This document shows positions 31,396 through 40,122 of a stretch of DNA of 64,000 nt, one piece after another (within the stretch, counting starts at the first letter, position 1; every line of letters begins with the position of its first letter). Source of the DNA: Mesorhizobium sp. WSM3859 (GTDB taxonomy: Bacteria; Pseudomonadota; Alphaproteobacteria; Rhizobiales; Rhizobiaceae); assembly GCF_002295065.1 (NCBI RefSeq), contig NZ_NSGG01000011.1, forward strand, positions 1 to 64,000, in the 5' to 3' direction. The notes below the pieces were generated by a model. It had not been told where the DNA came from. It ran no database searches and saw only the letters and a list, made by a program, of their open reading frames with translations. The position numbers were made by a program, and so were the translations under genes.

Positions 31396-33006
31396 TCAGG
31401 CTTCGAGCCAGAGATATTCCGCCATTGCGTAGCCCATCATGCCACCGAGCGGGTTGGCTTCCAAACCCTTCACCTTGCTGGAGAGGGCATCGACGTTGGA
31501 AATATAGGCCGGGATGATGGTGCCGGCCTCTTCGGACACCATGGTCTGCATCTGGCCGTAGATCTCCTTGCGTTTGGCCTGGTCGAGCGATCCGCGCGCC
31601 TCGACCAGCAGCTTGTCGAACTTCTCGGACTTGTACTGGCTCTCGTTCCAGGGCGCGTTGGAAGCGTAGAGGAGGGAGAACAGGATGTCCGGCGTCGGGC
31701 GCGGATTGATGTTGCCGAAATGGATCGGCGCCTTCAGCCAGTAATTGTCCCAGTAGCCGTCGGACGGAACGCGCTGTACGTCGAGCTTCATGCCGATGTC
31801 GGCGCCCGCGGCCTGGATGATCACTGCCATGTCGATCGACGAGGTGGCGGCTTCGGAGGCGATCACAGGGATGGACTGGCCGAGCAGGCCTGACTTCTGG
31901 AAGTGGAACTTCGCCTTGTCGGGGTCGAACGCCTTCGGCTTGAGGTCGGCGTTGTGGAAGATGTTCGCCGGCGAGACGGGCTGGTCGTTGCCGATTTCGC
32001 CGAGGCCACGCAGGGCCGATTTGACGATCTGCTCGCGGTTGACGAGATATTTCATGCCGGCGACGAAATCGGCCTTCTTGCCCGGATCCATGTCGAGCCG
32101 GATGTTGAGGTCGGTGTAGTTGCCCGCGGTCGTCTTGGAGAGTTCAAAGCCCTGCTGGCCGCTGATGAGCTTCATCGCACGCGGGTTGATCGAGGCCGCG
32201 AAATTGATGTCGCCGGAAAGCAGCGCATTGACCCGCGCGCTGTCGTCGCTGATGGCGATGAACTCGAAGGAGTCGAGATAGGGCTTGCCCGATTTCCAGT
32301 AGTTCTTGTTCTTGGTGACCACCGAACGCACGCCAGGCTCGAAGGTCTCGAGCACGAAGGCGCCGGTGCCGTTGCCTTTTGAGAAATCAGTCGTGCCGTC
32401 CTGGACGATCATGAAATGATGCAGCGCCAGTATGGTCGGCAGGTCTGCATTCGGGTCGGCAAGCTCGATTTCCACGGTCGACTTGTCTACCGCCTTGAAG
32501 CCGGTCATCTGTGCGGCGATCTTGGCCACCTTGGAGCCGACCGCTTTATCGAGATGACGCTTCAGCGAGAAGACGACGTCGTCGGCGGTGAGGTCCTTCC
32601 CGTCGTGGAAGGTGACGCCCTTGCGCAGCTTCACGGTCCAGGTCTTGGCGTCCTTGCTGTCGAAGCTCTCGGCCAGCTCCATCTGCGTCTTGCCATCCTT
32701 GTCGAGGAAGGTCAGGCGGTTGTAGAGCGAGCAGCAGCGCACATAGTCGGTAGAGAGCGACGCCTTCGCGGGATCGAGCGTGTCGGCGGTCGAGGACGAC
32801 CAGCCGGCCGCCTTGAAGGTTCCGCCCGAGACCGGCGTCGCGGCAACGGCCTGTGTCGCACGGCCAAGCACTACGCCGCCCGCGGCAATCGCGGCGCCGC
32901 CGGCCAGCAGCATCTTGAGAAGCTCGCGGCGGCTCGCGCCACGCCGGATGGCGTTTTCGACCATGGCATCGTCTGCGCTGGTCCAGTTGGTGATCTTGTC
33001 GGTCAT
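31396..33006 (-). CDS. Peptide ABC transporter substrate-binding protein with Tat-type signal
   Basis: A 536-residue family 5 solute-binding protein. The N-terminus has a long n-region, then SRRELLKMLLAGGAAIAAGG, which fits a twin-arginine signal, and cleavage near AVA-ATP. The body has the DppA/OppA landmarks LAESFDSKDAKTWTVKLRKGVTFHDGKDL (quoted in parts: start LAESF, end FHDGKDL) at about 105-135. ATG 33006 is followed 64 bases upstream by the HAD gene. Ligands of this family include peptides, opines, nickel and sugars; here the surrounding amine-catabolic genes favour a nitrogen compound. Confidence 0.88.
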   Translation of the reverse strand: MTDKITNWTSADDAMVENAIRRGASRRELLKMLLAGGAAIAAGGVVLGRATQAVAATPVSGGTFKAAGWSSSTADTLDPAKASLSTDYVRCCSLYNRLTFLDKDGKTQMELAESFDSKDAKTWTVKLRKGVTFHDGKDLTADDVVFSLKRHLDKAVGSKVAKIAAQMTGFKAVDKSTVEIELADPNADLPTILALHHFMIVQDGTTDFSKGNGTGAFVLETFEPGVRSVVTKNKNYWKSGKPYLDSFEFIAISDDSARVNALLSGDINFAASINPRAMKLISGQQGFELSKTTAGNYTDLNIRLDMDPGKKADFVAGMKYLVNREQIVKSALRGLGEIGNDQPVSPANIFHNADLKPKAFDPDKAKFHFQKSGLLGQSIPVIASEAATSSIDMAVIIQAAGADIGMKLDVQRVPSDGYWDNYWLKAPIHFGNINPRPTPDILFSLLYASNAPWNESQYKSEKFDKLLVEARGSLDQAKRKEIYGQMQTMVSEEAGTIIPAYISNVDALSSKVKGLEANPLGGMMGYAMAEYLWLEA

Positions 33007-33069
33007 ATCATTCCCCTTTCTGTTGATTGGTCGGTATGCTCGTCTTGCTGCGGCTTTCCGGGCTTGGGT

Positions 33070-33792
33070 TCAGGTTCGCTCCTTCAGGCTTTCGCGCACG
33101 GCCGTCGCAAGCGCGGCCATCGAGTTGAAGTGATAGTCCGGCACGGTGAAGCGCTCGGGCTCGATCGTGCCGCCATAGCCCTTCTGGGCGTGCCGGCGCT
33201 CGATCCAGCAATTGGTCATGCCGAGCGCCCTGGAGATGCCGATGTCGTGGTATTGGCTTTGCGCGACATGCAGGATGTCGTCCTTGCTGTCCCCCCGACC
33301 CGCTACGAAATCGAAAACCTTTTGGAGGAAGGCCGGGTCGGGTTTTTCCGTACCGGTGTCGTCGGCGGTGAAGGTGGCGAAGAAGGGCGATCCGAGCTGC
33401 TTCTCGAAATGGTCGAGCGCCCAGCGCCGTGCATTGGTCATGGCGATCAGCTTGTGGGATTTCGCGAGATCGGCCAAGGCCGCTGCGCTGTCGGGAAAGC
33501 CTTTCCAAACGCTGGCTGAATCGCGCAGGCGGACACCGTATTTCTCCTCGGCCGGCAGGCCGAGCCATGGGGCGATGATCATGTAGACGCGCACGAGATC
33601 GTCCGGAAACAACCCCACGCCAGGCATGTAACGGGCCTGCCGATAGAGCGCCAGCGCCTGCTCGCCATCGATGGCGATGCCGGCCTCGATGGCAATGCCT
33701 GCCAGGCAGGTCGTGATGCCGCCTTCGAAGTCGATCAGCGTGCCGACCACATCGAAGGTCATGTATTTGAATTCGCTAAAGCCCCTGGCCAA
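33070..33792 (-). CDS. HAD-family hydrolase (haloacid dehalogenase-like)
   Basis: A 240-residue HAD hydrolase. Motif I is FDVVGTL (nucleophile Asp about 13), with Val where phosphatases carry the second Asp, as in dehalogenase-type members. Motif II is AMTNAR, and motif III/IV is the Lys of GTEKPDP plus a later DIGISRALG region. TTG 33792 is supported by AGGAGAG six bases upstream; the next ATG is eleven codons in. It is upstream of, and in line with, the binding-protein gene. Physiological substrate is unknown. Confidence 0.8.
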   Translation of the reverse strand: MARGFSEFKYMTFDVVGTLIDFEGGITTCLAGIAIEAGIAIDGEQALALYRQARYMPGVGLFPDDLVRVYMIIAPWLGLPAEEKYGVRLRDSASVWKGFPDSAAALADLAKSHKLIAMTNARRWALDHFEKQLGSPFFATFTADDTGTEKPDPAFLQKVFDFVAGRGDSKDDILHVAQSQYHDIGISRALGMTNCWIERRHAQKGYGGTIEPERFTVPDYHFNSMAALATAVRESLKERT

Positions 33793-34029
33793 ATCTGGCT
33801 CTCCTCTGCGCGCGGCCGAATTGCATCATGCTGAACAGAACAAAATTCCGTGCTGTCCGGGGCGTCGGCCTTTTCAAAGCCCGATAATTCCGGGCTTTGT
33901 GGCCTTGTCTTAAGAGCAGTCTGGCACTTCCCCCGCGCTGGATTCGCCGAAAAGGCGCGGGGCTTCGGCACAAAATTGCGAAATCGTCCGCCCCGGCGAT
34001 ATTTCGCGACGCGAAAAATCCGCAGTTGT

Positions 34030-35406
34030 TCATGCGAGCGCCTTACGGACATCGGGATCCGCCAGCGTCTGGTCGAGAGTGAGACGCGTGCGCTCGACGA
34101 TCGCATCGATATCGCCATCGGTGCAGCAGAGCGGCGGCGCGTAGCCGAGAACGCCATGCGCAAAGGCACGGATGATAAGACCGTTATCCCAGGCCCTGTC
34201 GAAGACCCGCCGCGCCGGCATCGCCGAAGCGGGAAGCGGCGTCTTCTTCTGCTTGTCAGTCACCAGCTCGACCGCCGCAAGCATGCCGCGGCCGCGCACA
34301 TCACCGACAAGCGGATGGTCCCTCAGCCCGTCCAATCCTGCCATTAGCCGGGCGCCGGCCTTGATACCGTTTTCCAGGAGGCCGCCGTCTTCGTAAAGCT
34401 TCAGCACCTCGAGCGCGACGGCGGCGCTGACCGGATGAGCGGAATAGGTGTAGCCGTGGCCGACCGCAGCGTTGCCCGCGCCATCGGCGATGACCTGGTA
34501 GACATGGTCGGCCATGAGCACCGCGCCCATCGGCACATAGCCCGAAGTCAGGCCCTTGGCGGTCGTCATGAAATCGGGAACGATGTCCTCTTCCGTGCAG
34601 GCGAACAGCGGTCCTGTGCGGCCGAAGCCGGTGATCACCTCGTCGGCGATGAACAGGATGCCGTATTCACGGCAGATATCGCGTATCGCCTTGATCCAAC
34701 CCTTTGGCGGTACGATGACGCCGCCCGAGCCCTGGATCGGCTCGGCATAGAAGGCGGCGACCCGCTCCGCTCCGATCGCCTCGATCTTGGCCTTCAGCGC
34801 GGCGAGCGATGCGGCGATGATCGCGGTGCCGTCCTCCCCGACCGGGTTACGATACGGATAGGGCGACGGGATCTTGTGCTGCCATTCGAAGGGAATGCCG
34901 AAGCCGGCGTGGAAGGCGGGCAGGGCCGTCAGGCCGGCACCGACCACCGACGATCCGTGATAGCCCTGCTCGATCGAAATGAACTGGTCGCGCTGCGGCT
35001 CGCCCTTTGCATTCCAGTAGTAGCGGATGAAGCGGATGGTGCTGTCGACCGCGTCTGATCCGCCAAGCGTGAAATAGACGTGGTTGAGGTCGCCCGGTGC
35101 GCGGTCAGCCAGTTCCGAAGCGAGCCGGATGGCCGGCTCCGAGCCGAGATCGAAATAGGCGGTGGCGTAAGGAAGCTCGCGCATTTGCCGGGCAGCCGCC
35201 TCGACGATGCTGTCATGGCCATAGCCGGCATTGACGCACCAAAGCCCGGCGAATCCGTCGACCAACTGCTTGCCGGACGCGTCGGTGACAGTTGCGCCCT
35301 TCGCCGACTTCAGCACGCGCACGCCAAGTGCCTCGTGACCGCGATAGGAGGAGACCGGATGTACGAGATGGGCGCGGTCGAGTTCGATCAGCGAATTGGC
35401 GAGCAT
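34030..35406 (-). CDS. Class III aminotransferase (omega-amino acid/diamine:pyruvate type)
   Basis: A 458-residue PLP enzyme of the omega-aminotransferase group. Landmarks are HGSSVVGAGLT, the Asp of LFIADEVITGFGRTG (about 255) that holds the PLP ring, and the Schiff-base Lys in MTTAKGLTSGYVPMGA (about 285). GGAG precedes ATG 35406. Relatives act on putrescine, beta-alanine, GABA or taurine with pyruvate. The nearby SSADH, aldehyde dehydrogenase and PuuB-like oxidase point to an amine or omega-amino acid. It lies 14 bases after the GNAT gene, same operon. Confidence 0.88.
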   Translation of the reverse strand: MLANSLIELDRAHLVHPVSSYRGHEALGVRVLKSAKGATVTDASGKQLVDGFAGLWCVNAGYGHDSIVEAAARQMRELPYATAYFDLGSEPAIRLASELADRAPGDLNHVYFTLGGSDAVDSTIRFIRYYWNAKGEPQRDQFISIEQGYHGSSVVGAGLTALPAFHAGFGIPFEWQHKIPSPYPYRNPVGEDGTAIIAASLAALKAKIEAIGAERVAAFYAEPIQGSGGVIVPPKGWIKAIRDICREYGILFIADEVITGFGRTGPLFACTEEDIVPDFMTTAKGLTSGYVPMGAVLMADHVYQVIADGAGNAAVGHGYTYSAHPVSAAVALEVLKLYEDGGLLENGIKAGARLMAGLDGLRDHPLVGDVRGRGMLAAVELVTDKQKKTPLPASAMPARRVFDRAWDNGLIIRAFAHGVLGYAPPLCCTDGDIDAIVERTRLTLDQTLADPDVRKALA

Positions 35407-35420
35407 TGTTTTTCTCCGAA

Positions 35421-36260
35421 CTAGCCGAGCGCCTGGTTGGCGAGGGCATAAACTTTTGGCCGGGCCTGTGCCGCAGCCGTCCGAGATGGGCGATCCATGG
35501 CCACGCCGCCGCCGACATGGCCGAGGCCGATTTCCGTGAGCCAGCCGGCTATGCCGGTCCGGCTGTCGGTGTCGACGCGCAGGAAGGCGCCTGGGCGCGA
35601 CGCGGCAAAGAACCCGATCAGTGCTTTGGCTTCCTCTACGCTGCCCGCGATGATCGGGCCGATCACCTCGCCGCGTCCGAACGGGCGGATCGCCGCGTAG
35701 GCCTCAAACGCGCCATTGCGGCGGATGATGGCGAATTGGCCGCGCTCGGCCAGCGCGTCGATCAAGGCTTCGCGGTCGGCGCCATAGGCGTCGCGGTCCA
35801 GCCTCTTGATCTCCGGCAGCTCATCGGCGCTTGCCGCTTCCACGCCGTCCGGCGCGCCAAGCTGAGCGACGCTGCCCTGATGTTGCAGGATGGTGCCCGA
35901 GGGCGCGAAGCCCAGTTTCTGATAGAGCGGCATGCCCTCCGCCGTCGCGACGAGCCGCAGGGGCCGATCTTCCGCAAGAGCGAAGGCCTGTTCCATAAGC
36001 CGACGCCCGAGCCCCATGCCGCGCGCGTTCCGGTCGACGATCACCATGTTGATCATGGCGCAGTCCGCACCATAGGGCGTCACCAGTATGGTTCCGGTGA
36101 CCCGGCCCTGGTAGTCGAGCGCGACCGCGCCGCTCGAAAGCTGCAGCGCCATCTGCCAGTCCTGCGCGCGATGCGGCCAGTTCTCCTGGCGCGAAAGCGC
36201 CACCGCGCCCTCGATATGGTCCGGCCCGAAATCCCGGAGTTCGATCTCGCCCTGTTGCAT
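35421..36260 (-). CDS. Tandem GNAT-family acetyltransferase, paralog A
   Basis: A 279-residue protein with an N-terminal GNAT domain (acetyl-CoA loop about 85-100: RNARGMGLGRRLM) and a C-terminal YitH-type second GNAT-like domain (FGRGEVIGPIIAGS). It ends RPKVYALANQALG. ATG 36260 has GGAAGGA upstream; the 36455 start reads antisense-like residues and is rejected. It is a clear paralog of the protein at 45462-46358, matching at WPHRAQDWQ/WPHRAEDWQ and at the C-terminus. Such genes often sit in amine and polyamine catabolic clusters, but the acceptor is unknown. Confidence 0.8.
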   Translation of the reverse strand: MQQGEIELRDFGPDHIEGAVALSRQENWPHRAQDWQMALQLSSGAVALDYQGRVTGTILVTPYGADCAMINMVIVDRNARGMGLGRRLMEQAFALAEDRPLRLVATAEGMPLYQKLGFAPSGTILQHQGSVAQLGAPDGVEAASADELPEIKRLDRDAYGADREALIDALAERGQFAIIRRNGAFEAYAAIRPFGRGEVIGPIIAGSVEEAKALIGFFAASRPGAFLRVDTDSRTGIAGWLTEIGLGHVGGGVAMDRPSRTAAAQARPKVYALANQALG

Positions 36261-36580
36261 GAGGCATCCTTCCGTCTCGCCCAAGTCTCGGCCATCGGCG
36301 CGCCGCAGATCGTCTGAAGGTTTCGGTCTCTGCGACATCTTTCGCCTTTGCGGGGGGCGCGCGCCGCATCTTCTGCTGGCAGCATCCTCGGTGGTCGCTT
36401 CACCCGTCGCGCAATGGCGGGCTTTGTCGACAGGCAGGATGCTACAGCGTGCCAAACCTGACGGCGGATACGGAACTTTCTGCTTTCGGAGAGCCGATTT
36501 CGGTCAAGTGGCTCGTCGCCTGCCCGCATATGATGACGTAAATCCCAGAGCGGGTGCGCTTCCACCGGAGATCGACAGAC
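36261..36580. other. Divergent intergenic region, 320 bases
   Basis: It separates the leftward GNAT/aminotransferase operon from the rightward HAD/oxidase operon and must hold both promoters. An 8-base inverted pair AGCATCCT (36381) and AGGATGCT (36436) is visible, but spacing of 47 bases makes its meaning unclear. No gene is supported. Confidence 0.4.
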
Positions 36581-37249
36581 ATGGCTTCTTTCAGGCCCAA
36601 ATACATTACCTTCGACTGCTACGGCACGTTGACCTTTTTCCAGATGGCGGAAGCGGCGCGCGACCTCTATGGCAGCCGGCTTGACGAGCCGCGCATGCAG
36701 GAGTTCATCAAGAACTTCGCGGCCTATCGGCTGGACGAGATCCTGGGCGACTGGAAGCCTTATGCCGACGTCGTACACAACGCACTGGAGCGCGCTTGCA
36801 AGCGCAACGGCGTTGTCTTCAGCGCTGATGACGCCAAAATGGTCTATGAGCGTGTCCCGACCTGGGGACCGCATGCCGACGTTCCGGCAGGGCTTGCCAA
36901 GGTCGCCAAGGAAATCCCGCTGGTGATCCTCTCCAACGCCATGAACGCACAGATCATGTCCAATGTCGAAAAGCTCGGCGCCCCGTTCCATGCCGTCTAC
37001 ACGGCCGAGCAGGCACAGGCCTACAAACCGCGCTTCAAAGCCTTTGAGTATATGCTCGACATGCTGGGCTGTGGACCGGAAGACATCCTTCACTGCTCGT
37101 CTTCGTTCCGTTACGACCTGATGTCGGCGCATGATCTCGGCATCAAGAACAAGGTCTGGGTCAACCGCGGCCACGAGCCGGCCAACCCCTATTACGGTTA
37201 CACTGAGATCGCCAATATTTCCGGTCTCCCGGGCGTGGTCGGTCTCTAA
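36581..37249 (+). CDS. HAD-family hydrolase (haloacid dehalogenase type II-like)
   Basis: A 222-residue HAD protein. Motif I FDCYGTL (Asp about 10) with Tyr in the second-Asp position is the haloacid-dehalogenase form. VILSNAMNA is motif II and the Lys of QAYKPRFKAFE motif III. ATG 36581 is preferred over a start at 36554. It is 16 bases ahead of the FAD oxidase gene. It is only distantly like the HAD at 33070, so the two are not recent duplicates. Substrate unknown. Confidence 0.82.
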   Translation: MASFRPKYITFDCYGTLTFFQMAEAARDLYGSRLDEPRMQEFIKNFAAYRLDEILGDWKPYADVVHNALERACKRNGVVFSADDAKMVYERVPTWGPHADVPAGLAKVAKEIPLVILSNAMNAQIMSNVEKLGAPFHAVYTAEQAQAYKPRFKAFEYMLDMLGCGPEDILHCSSSFRYDLMSAHDLGIKNKVWVNRGHEPANPYYGYTEIANISGLPGVVGL

Positions 37250-37265
37250 AGCAGGCGGATTGCCG

Positions 37266-38540
37266 ATGAAGCTGATCTCCTACTGGCACGACACCGCCCC
37301 GGTCTTTTCCGGCGGGGCGCAAGGCCCGGTCGAGGGGCACTATGATGCCGCCATCGTCGGCGGCGGCTTCACCGGTCTCGCCGCCGCGCGCCAACTGGCG
37401 AAAGCCGGCGCCAAGGTGGTGGTGCTGGAAGCGGAGCGGGTCGGCTGGGGGGCGTCCGGGCGCAATGGGGGGCATCTTAACAATGGTCTCGCCCACAGCT
37501 ACCTGTCGGCCAAGGCGGAACTCGGCAAGGAACGCGCGATTGCGCTCTACCGGGCGCTGGACGATTCCGTCGACACCATCGAGGCGCTGATCGCCGAGGA
37601 AGGCATCGACTGCAATTTCCGCCGCGCCGGCAAGCTGAAGCTCGCCTGCAAGCCGCAGCATTTCGAGGCGATCGCGCGCAACTTCGAAGCGGTCCAAGCC
37701 GAGGTCGATCCCGATACGGCGCTGCTGTCGGCCGCCGATCTCAAATCCGAGATCGGCTCGCCCTTCCATGGCGCGATGCTGTCGAAGAAGAGCGCCATGA
37801 TGCATATGGGCCGCTATGTGACCGGCCTTGCCACGGCCGCCGCCCGCCACGGCGCGGTTATCCATGAGAACACCCGGGTGACGAACCGCAAGCAGGCCGG
37901 CGCCAGGCATGAGCTGACAACGTCCCGCGGTAAGATCAGCGCCGACAATGTGCTGGTGGCGACGGGTGCCTACACGACGCCGAATTTCGATTACTTCCGC
38001 CGCAGGCTCATCTCGGTCGGCAGCTTCATCATCGCCACGCGGCCGCTGAGCGACGCCGAGATCACTGCCACCATGCCGGGCAACCGGACCTGTGTGACCT
38101 CGATGAACATCGGCAACTACTTCCGGCTCGCACCCGACAAGCGTCTGATATTCGGCGGCCGCGCGCGCTTCTCGGCGACGTCGGACCAGCGCTCGGATGC
38201 CAAAAGCGGGCAGATATTGCGGGCGAGCCTCGCGGCGATTTTTCCGCAGCTCGCCAAGGTCGAGATCGACTATTGCTGGGGCGGTCTCGTCGACATGACC
38301 AAGGACCGCTTCCCGCGCGCCGGCTACTATGAGGGGGTCTGGTACGCGATGGGCTATTCCGGCCATGGCGCGCAGCTTTCCACCCATCTCGGCATGATTT
38401 TGGCCGATGCGATGCTCGGCCGCGAGGACCGCAATCCGCTGAAGGGGCTCGAGTGGCCTTCCATCCCGGGCTACTCGGGCAAGCCGTGGTTCCTGCCGAT
38501 GGTCGGCCTCTACTACAAGGCGCTCGACCGGGTGAGTTAG
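37266..38540 (+). CDS. FAD-dependent oxidoreductase, PuuB-like (gamma-glutamylputrescine oxidase type)
   Basis: A 424-residue DAO-family oxidase. The N-terminus has SYWHDTAP as in PuuB/OrdL proteins, then AAIVGGGFTGLAAARQLAKAG (about 28-48) and WGASGRNGGHLNNG, the signature of amine oxidases of this group. GYSGHGAQLSTHLG near 365 closes the FAD site. ATG 37266 follows the HAD gene by 16 bases. It probably oxidises a primary or secondary amine released by import through the Dpp-type transporter, giving an aldehyde for the two aldehyde dehydrogenases. The repeat array begins at the base after its stop. Confidence 0.85.
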   Translation: MKLISYWHDTAPVFSGGAQGPVEGHYDAAIVGGGFTGLAAARQLAKAGAKVVVLEAERVGWGASGRNGGHLNNGLAHSYLSAKAELGKERAIALYRALDDSVDTIEALIAEEGIDCNFRRAGKLKLACKPQHFEAIARNFEAVQAEVDPDTALLSAADLKSEIGSPFHGAMLSKKSAMMHMGRYVTGLATAAARHGAVIHENTRVTNRKQAGARHELTTSRGKISADNVLVATGAYTTPNFDYFRRRLISVGSFIIATRPLSDAEITATMPGNRTCVTSMNIGNYFRLAPDKRLIFGGRARFSATSDQRSDAKSGQILRASLAAIFPQLAKVEIDYCWGGLVDMTKDRFPRAGYYEGVWYAMGYSGHGAQLSTHLGMILADAMLGREDRNPLKGLEWPSIPGYSGKPWFLPMVGLYYKALDRVS

Positions 38541-38620
38541 GCAGTAGGGCAGTAGGGCAGTAGGGCAGTAGGGCAGTAGGGCAGTAGGGCAGTAGGGCAG
38601 TAGGGCAGTAGGGCAGTAGG
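38541..38620 (+). repeat. Ten exact tandem copies of the octamer GCAGTAGG
   Basis: Eighty bases made of ten identical 8-base units, starting directly after the TAG of the oxidase gene and ending at TGCCG. Because 8 is not a multiple of 3, TAG occurs in all three frames, so the array is non-coding. Exact identity between units suggests slippage-prone, recently amplified sequence. Confidence 0.95.
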
Positions 38621-38665
38621 TGCCGTCTTCCCTACCGCCCTATTGCCTTACTGCCCTATTCCCAT
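38541..38665. terminator. Possible bidirectional terminator built from the octamer array and its inverted copy
   Basis: The array (38541-38620) is followed by 38631-38665, which reads as four degenerate inverse octamers (CCCTACCG, CCCTATTG, CCTTACTG, CCCTATTC). RNA from either strand could fold into a long GC-containing hairpin between the convergent oxidase and aldehyde dehydrogenase genes. The inverted arm includes the last codons of the dehydrogenase (MGIGQ). No U-tract follows, so intrinsic termination is not proven. Confidence 0.4.
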
Positions 38666-40105
38666 GTGGAAGCTCTTCATCTCGAGATATTCCTCGATGC
38701 CGGCCTGCGCGCCCTCACGGCCGAGGCCGGACTGCTTGACGCCGCCGAAGGGGGCTACCTCCATCGAGACCGAGCCGGTGTTCAAGCCCACCATGCCGAA
38801 CTCCAGCGCCTCGCCGACGCGCCAGGCGCGTTTCAAATTCTCCGTGTAGAAGTAGGAGGCAAGCCCGTAGGGCGTACCGTTGGCCAGCGCGATCGCCTCC
38901 TCTTCGGTCTCGAAACGAAAGAGCGGCGCGATCGGACCGAAAGTCTCTTCGCCGGCGAGCTGCATTTCCTTCGTGGCGCCGGCCAGCACCAGCGGCGCGA
39001 CATATTGCTGACCTTCGGGCAAAGCCGGCTTCTCGGTGATGATCTTCGCACCCTTGGCGAGCGCGTCCTCGACATGGCGGTTGATCTTTTCGACCGCCGC
39101 CATGTTGATCATCGGCCCGATGGCGACGCCAGGCTGCGTGCCGGGCCCTACCGTCATGGCGTTGACGCGGGCGCTGAGCTTCGCGGCGAAGGCGTCATGG
39201 ACACCGGCCTGGACGAGGATGCGGTTGGCGCACACGCAGGTCTGACCGCCATTGCGGAATTTTGAGACGAGCGCGCCCTCGACAGCGAGATCGAGATCGG
39301 CGTCGTCGAAGACGATGAAGGGGGCGTTGCCGCCAAGCTCGAGGCTGAGACGCTTCACGCCGTCGGCCGCGCCGCGCATCAGCAGCGAGCCGACGCGCGT
39401 CGAGCCGGTGAAGGAGATCTTGCGAACGGTCTCGTTGGCCATGATCTCGTTGCCGATGTCGGTCGGCATGCCGGTGACGATGTTGATGACGCCGGCCGGG
39501 ATGCCGGCCCGCTCGGCGAGCACGCCGAGCGCCAGCGCCGAATAGGGCGTGAACTCGGACGGTTTGATCACCACCGTGCAGCCGGCGGCCAATGCCGGCG
39601 CGACCTTGCGGGTGATCATGGCGTTCGGAAAATTCCATGGCGTGATGATGCCGCAGACGCCGACCGGTTCCTTCAGCACGATGATGCGGCGGTCCTGCGT
39701 GGGCGAGGGGATGGTGTGGCCGTTGATGCGGCGTGCTTCCTCCGCGAACCATTTGACGAAGGACGCGCCGTAGCGTATCTCGCCCTTGGCCTCGTCCAGC
39801 GGCTTGCCCTGTTCTGTGGTCAGGATCAGTGCCAGATCGTCCAGATTCGCAAGCATCAGACCATGCCAGGCTTCCAGCAGCGCCGCGCGCTCGGCATTGG
39901 TCTTCTTCCTCCAGTCCCGATAGGCGGAGGCCGCGGCATCGATGGCAGCGCGGGTCTCCGCATTGGCCATGTCGGGCACTGTGCCGATCGTGGCCTGGGT
40001 CGCCGGGTCGATGACGTCGACCGTCTTGCCGGAGCCGGCAGCAACCCATTCACCGCCGATCAGGCCGGCTTCGCGGAAGAGGCTTTTGTCCTTCGGGGTT
40101 TTCAT
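38648..40105 (-). CDS. gabD: NAD(P)-dependent succinate-semialdehyde dehydrogenase
   Basis: A 485-residue aldehyde dehydrogenase of the GabD type. Landmarks are the TPWNFP substrate channel (about 152), catalytic Glu in LELGGNAPFIVFDDAD (about 255) and catalytic Cys in NGGQTCVCANR (about 289). The double Cys and PFGGVKQSGLGREG near 455 are SSADH features. It oxidises succinate semialdehyde to succinate, consistent with degradation of GABA or putrescine by the aminotransferase and oxidase nearby. It is downstream of the dehydrogenase at 40123 (17-base gap). Confidence 0.88.
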   Translation of the reverse strand: MKTPKDKSLFREAGLIGGEWVAAGSGKTVDVIDPATQATIGTVPDMANAETRAAIDAAASAYRDWRKKTNAERAALLEAWHGLMLANLDDLALILTTEQGKPLDEAKGEIRYGASFVKWFAEEARRINGHTIPSPTQDRRIIVLKEPVGVCGIITPWNFPNAMITRKVAPALAAGCTVVIKPSEFTPYSALALGVLAERAGIPAGVINIVTGMPTDIGNEIMANETVRKISFTGSTRVGSLLMRGAADGVKRLSLELGGNAPFIVFDDADLDLAVEGALVSKFRNGGQTCVCANRILVQAGVHDAFAAKLSARVNAMTVGPGTQPGVAIGPMINMAAVEKINRHVEDALAKGAKIITEKPALPEGQQYVAPLVLAGATKEMQLAGEETFGPIAPLFRFETEEEAIALANGTPYGLASYFYTENLKRAWRVGEALEFGMVGLNTGSVSMEVAPFGGVKQSGLGREGAQAGIEEYLEMKSFHMGIGQ

Positions 40106-40122
40106 CGGAAACGATCTTGCAT

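Noticed and set aside
38541..38620. CRISPR array
   Set aside because: Units are 8 bases with no spacers and no cas genes nearby; it is a simple tandem repeat.
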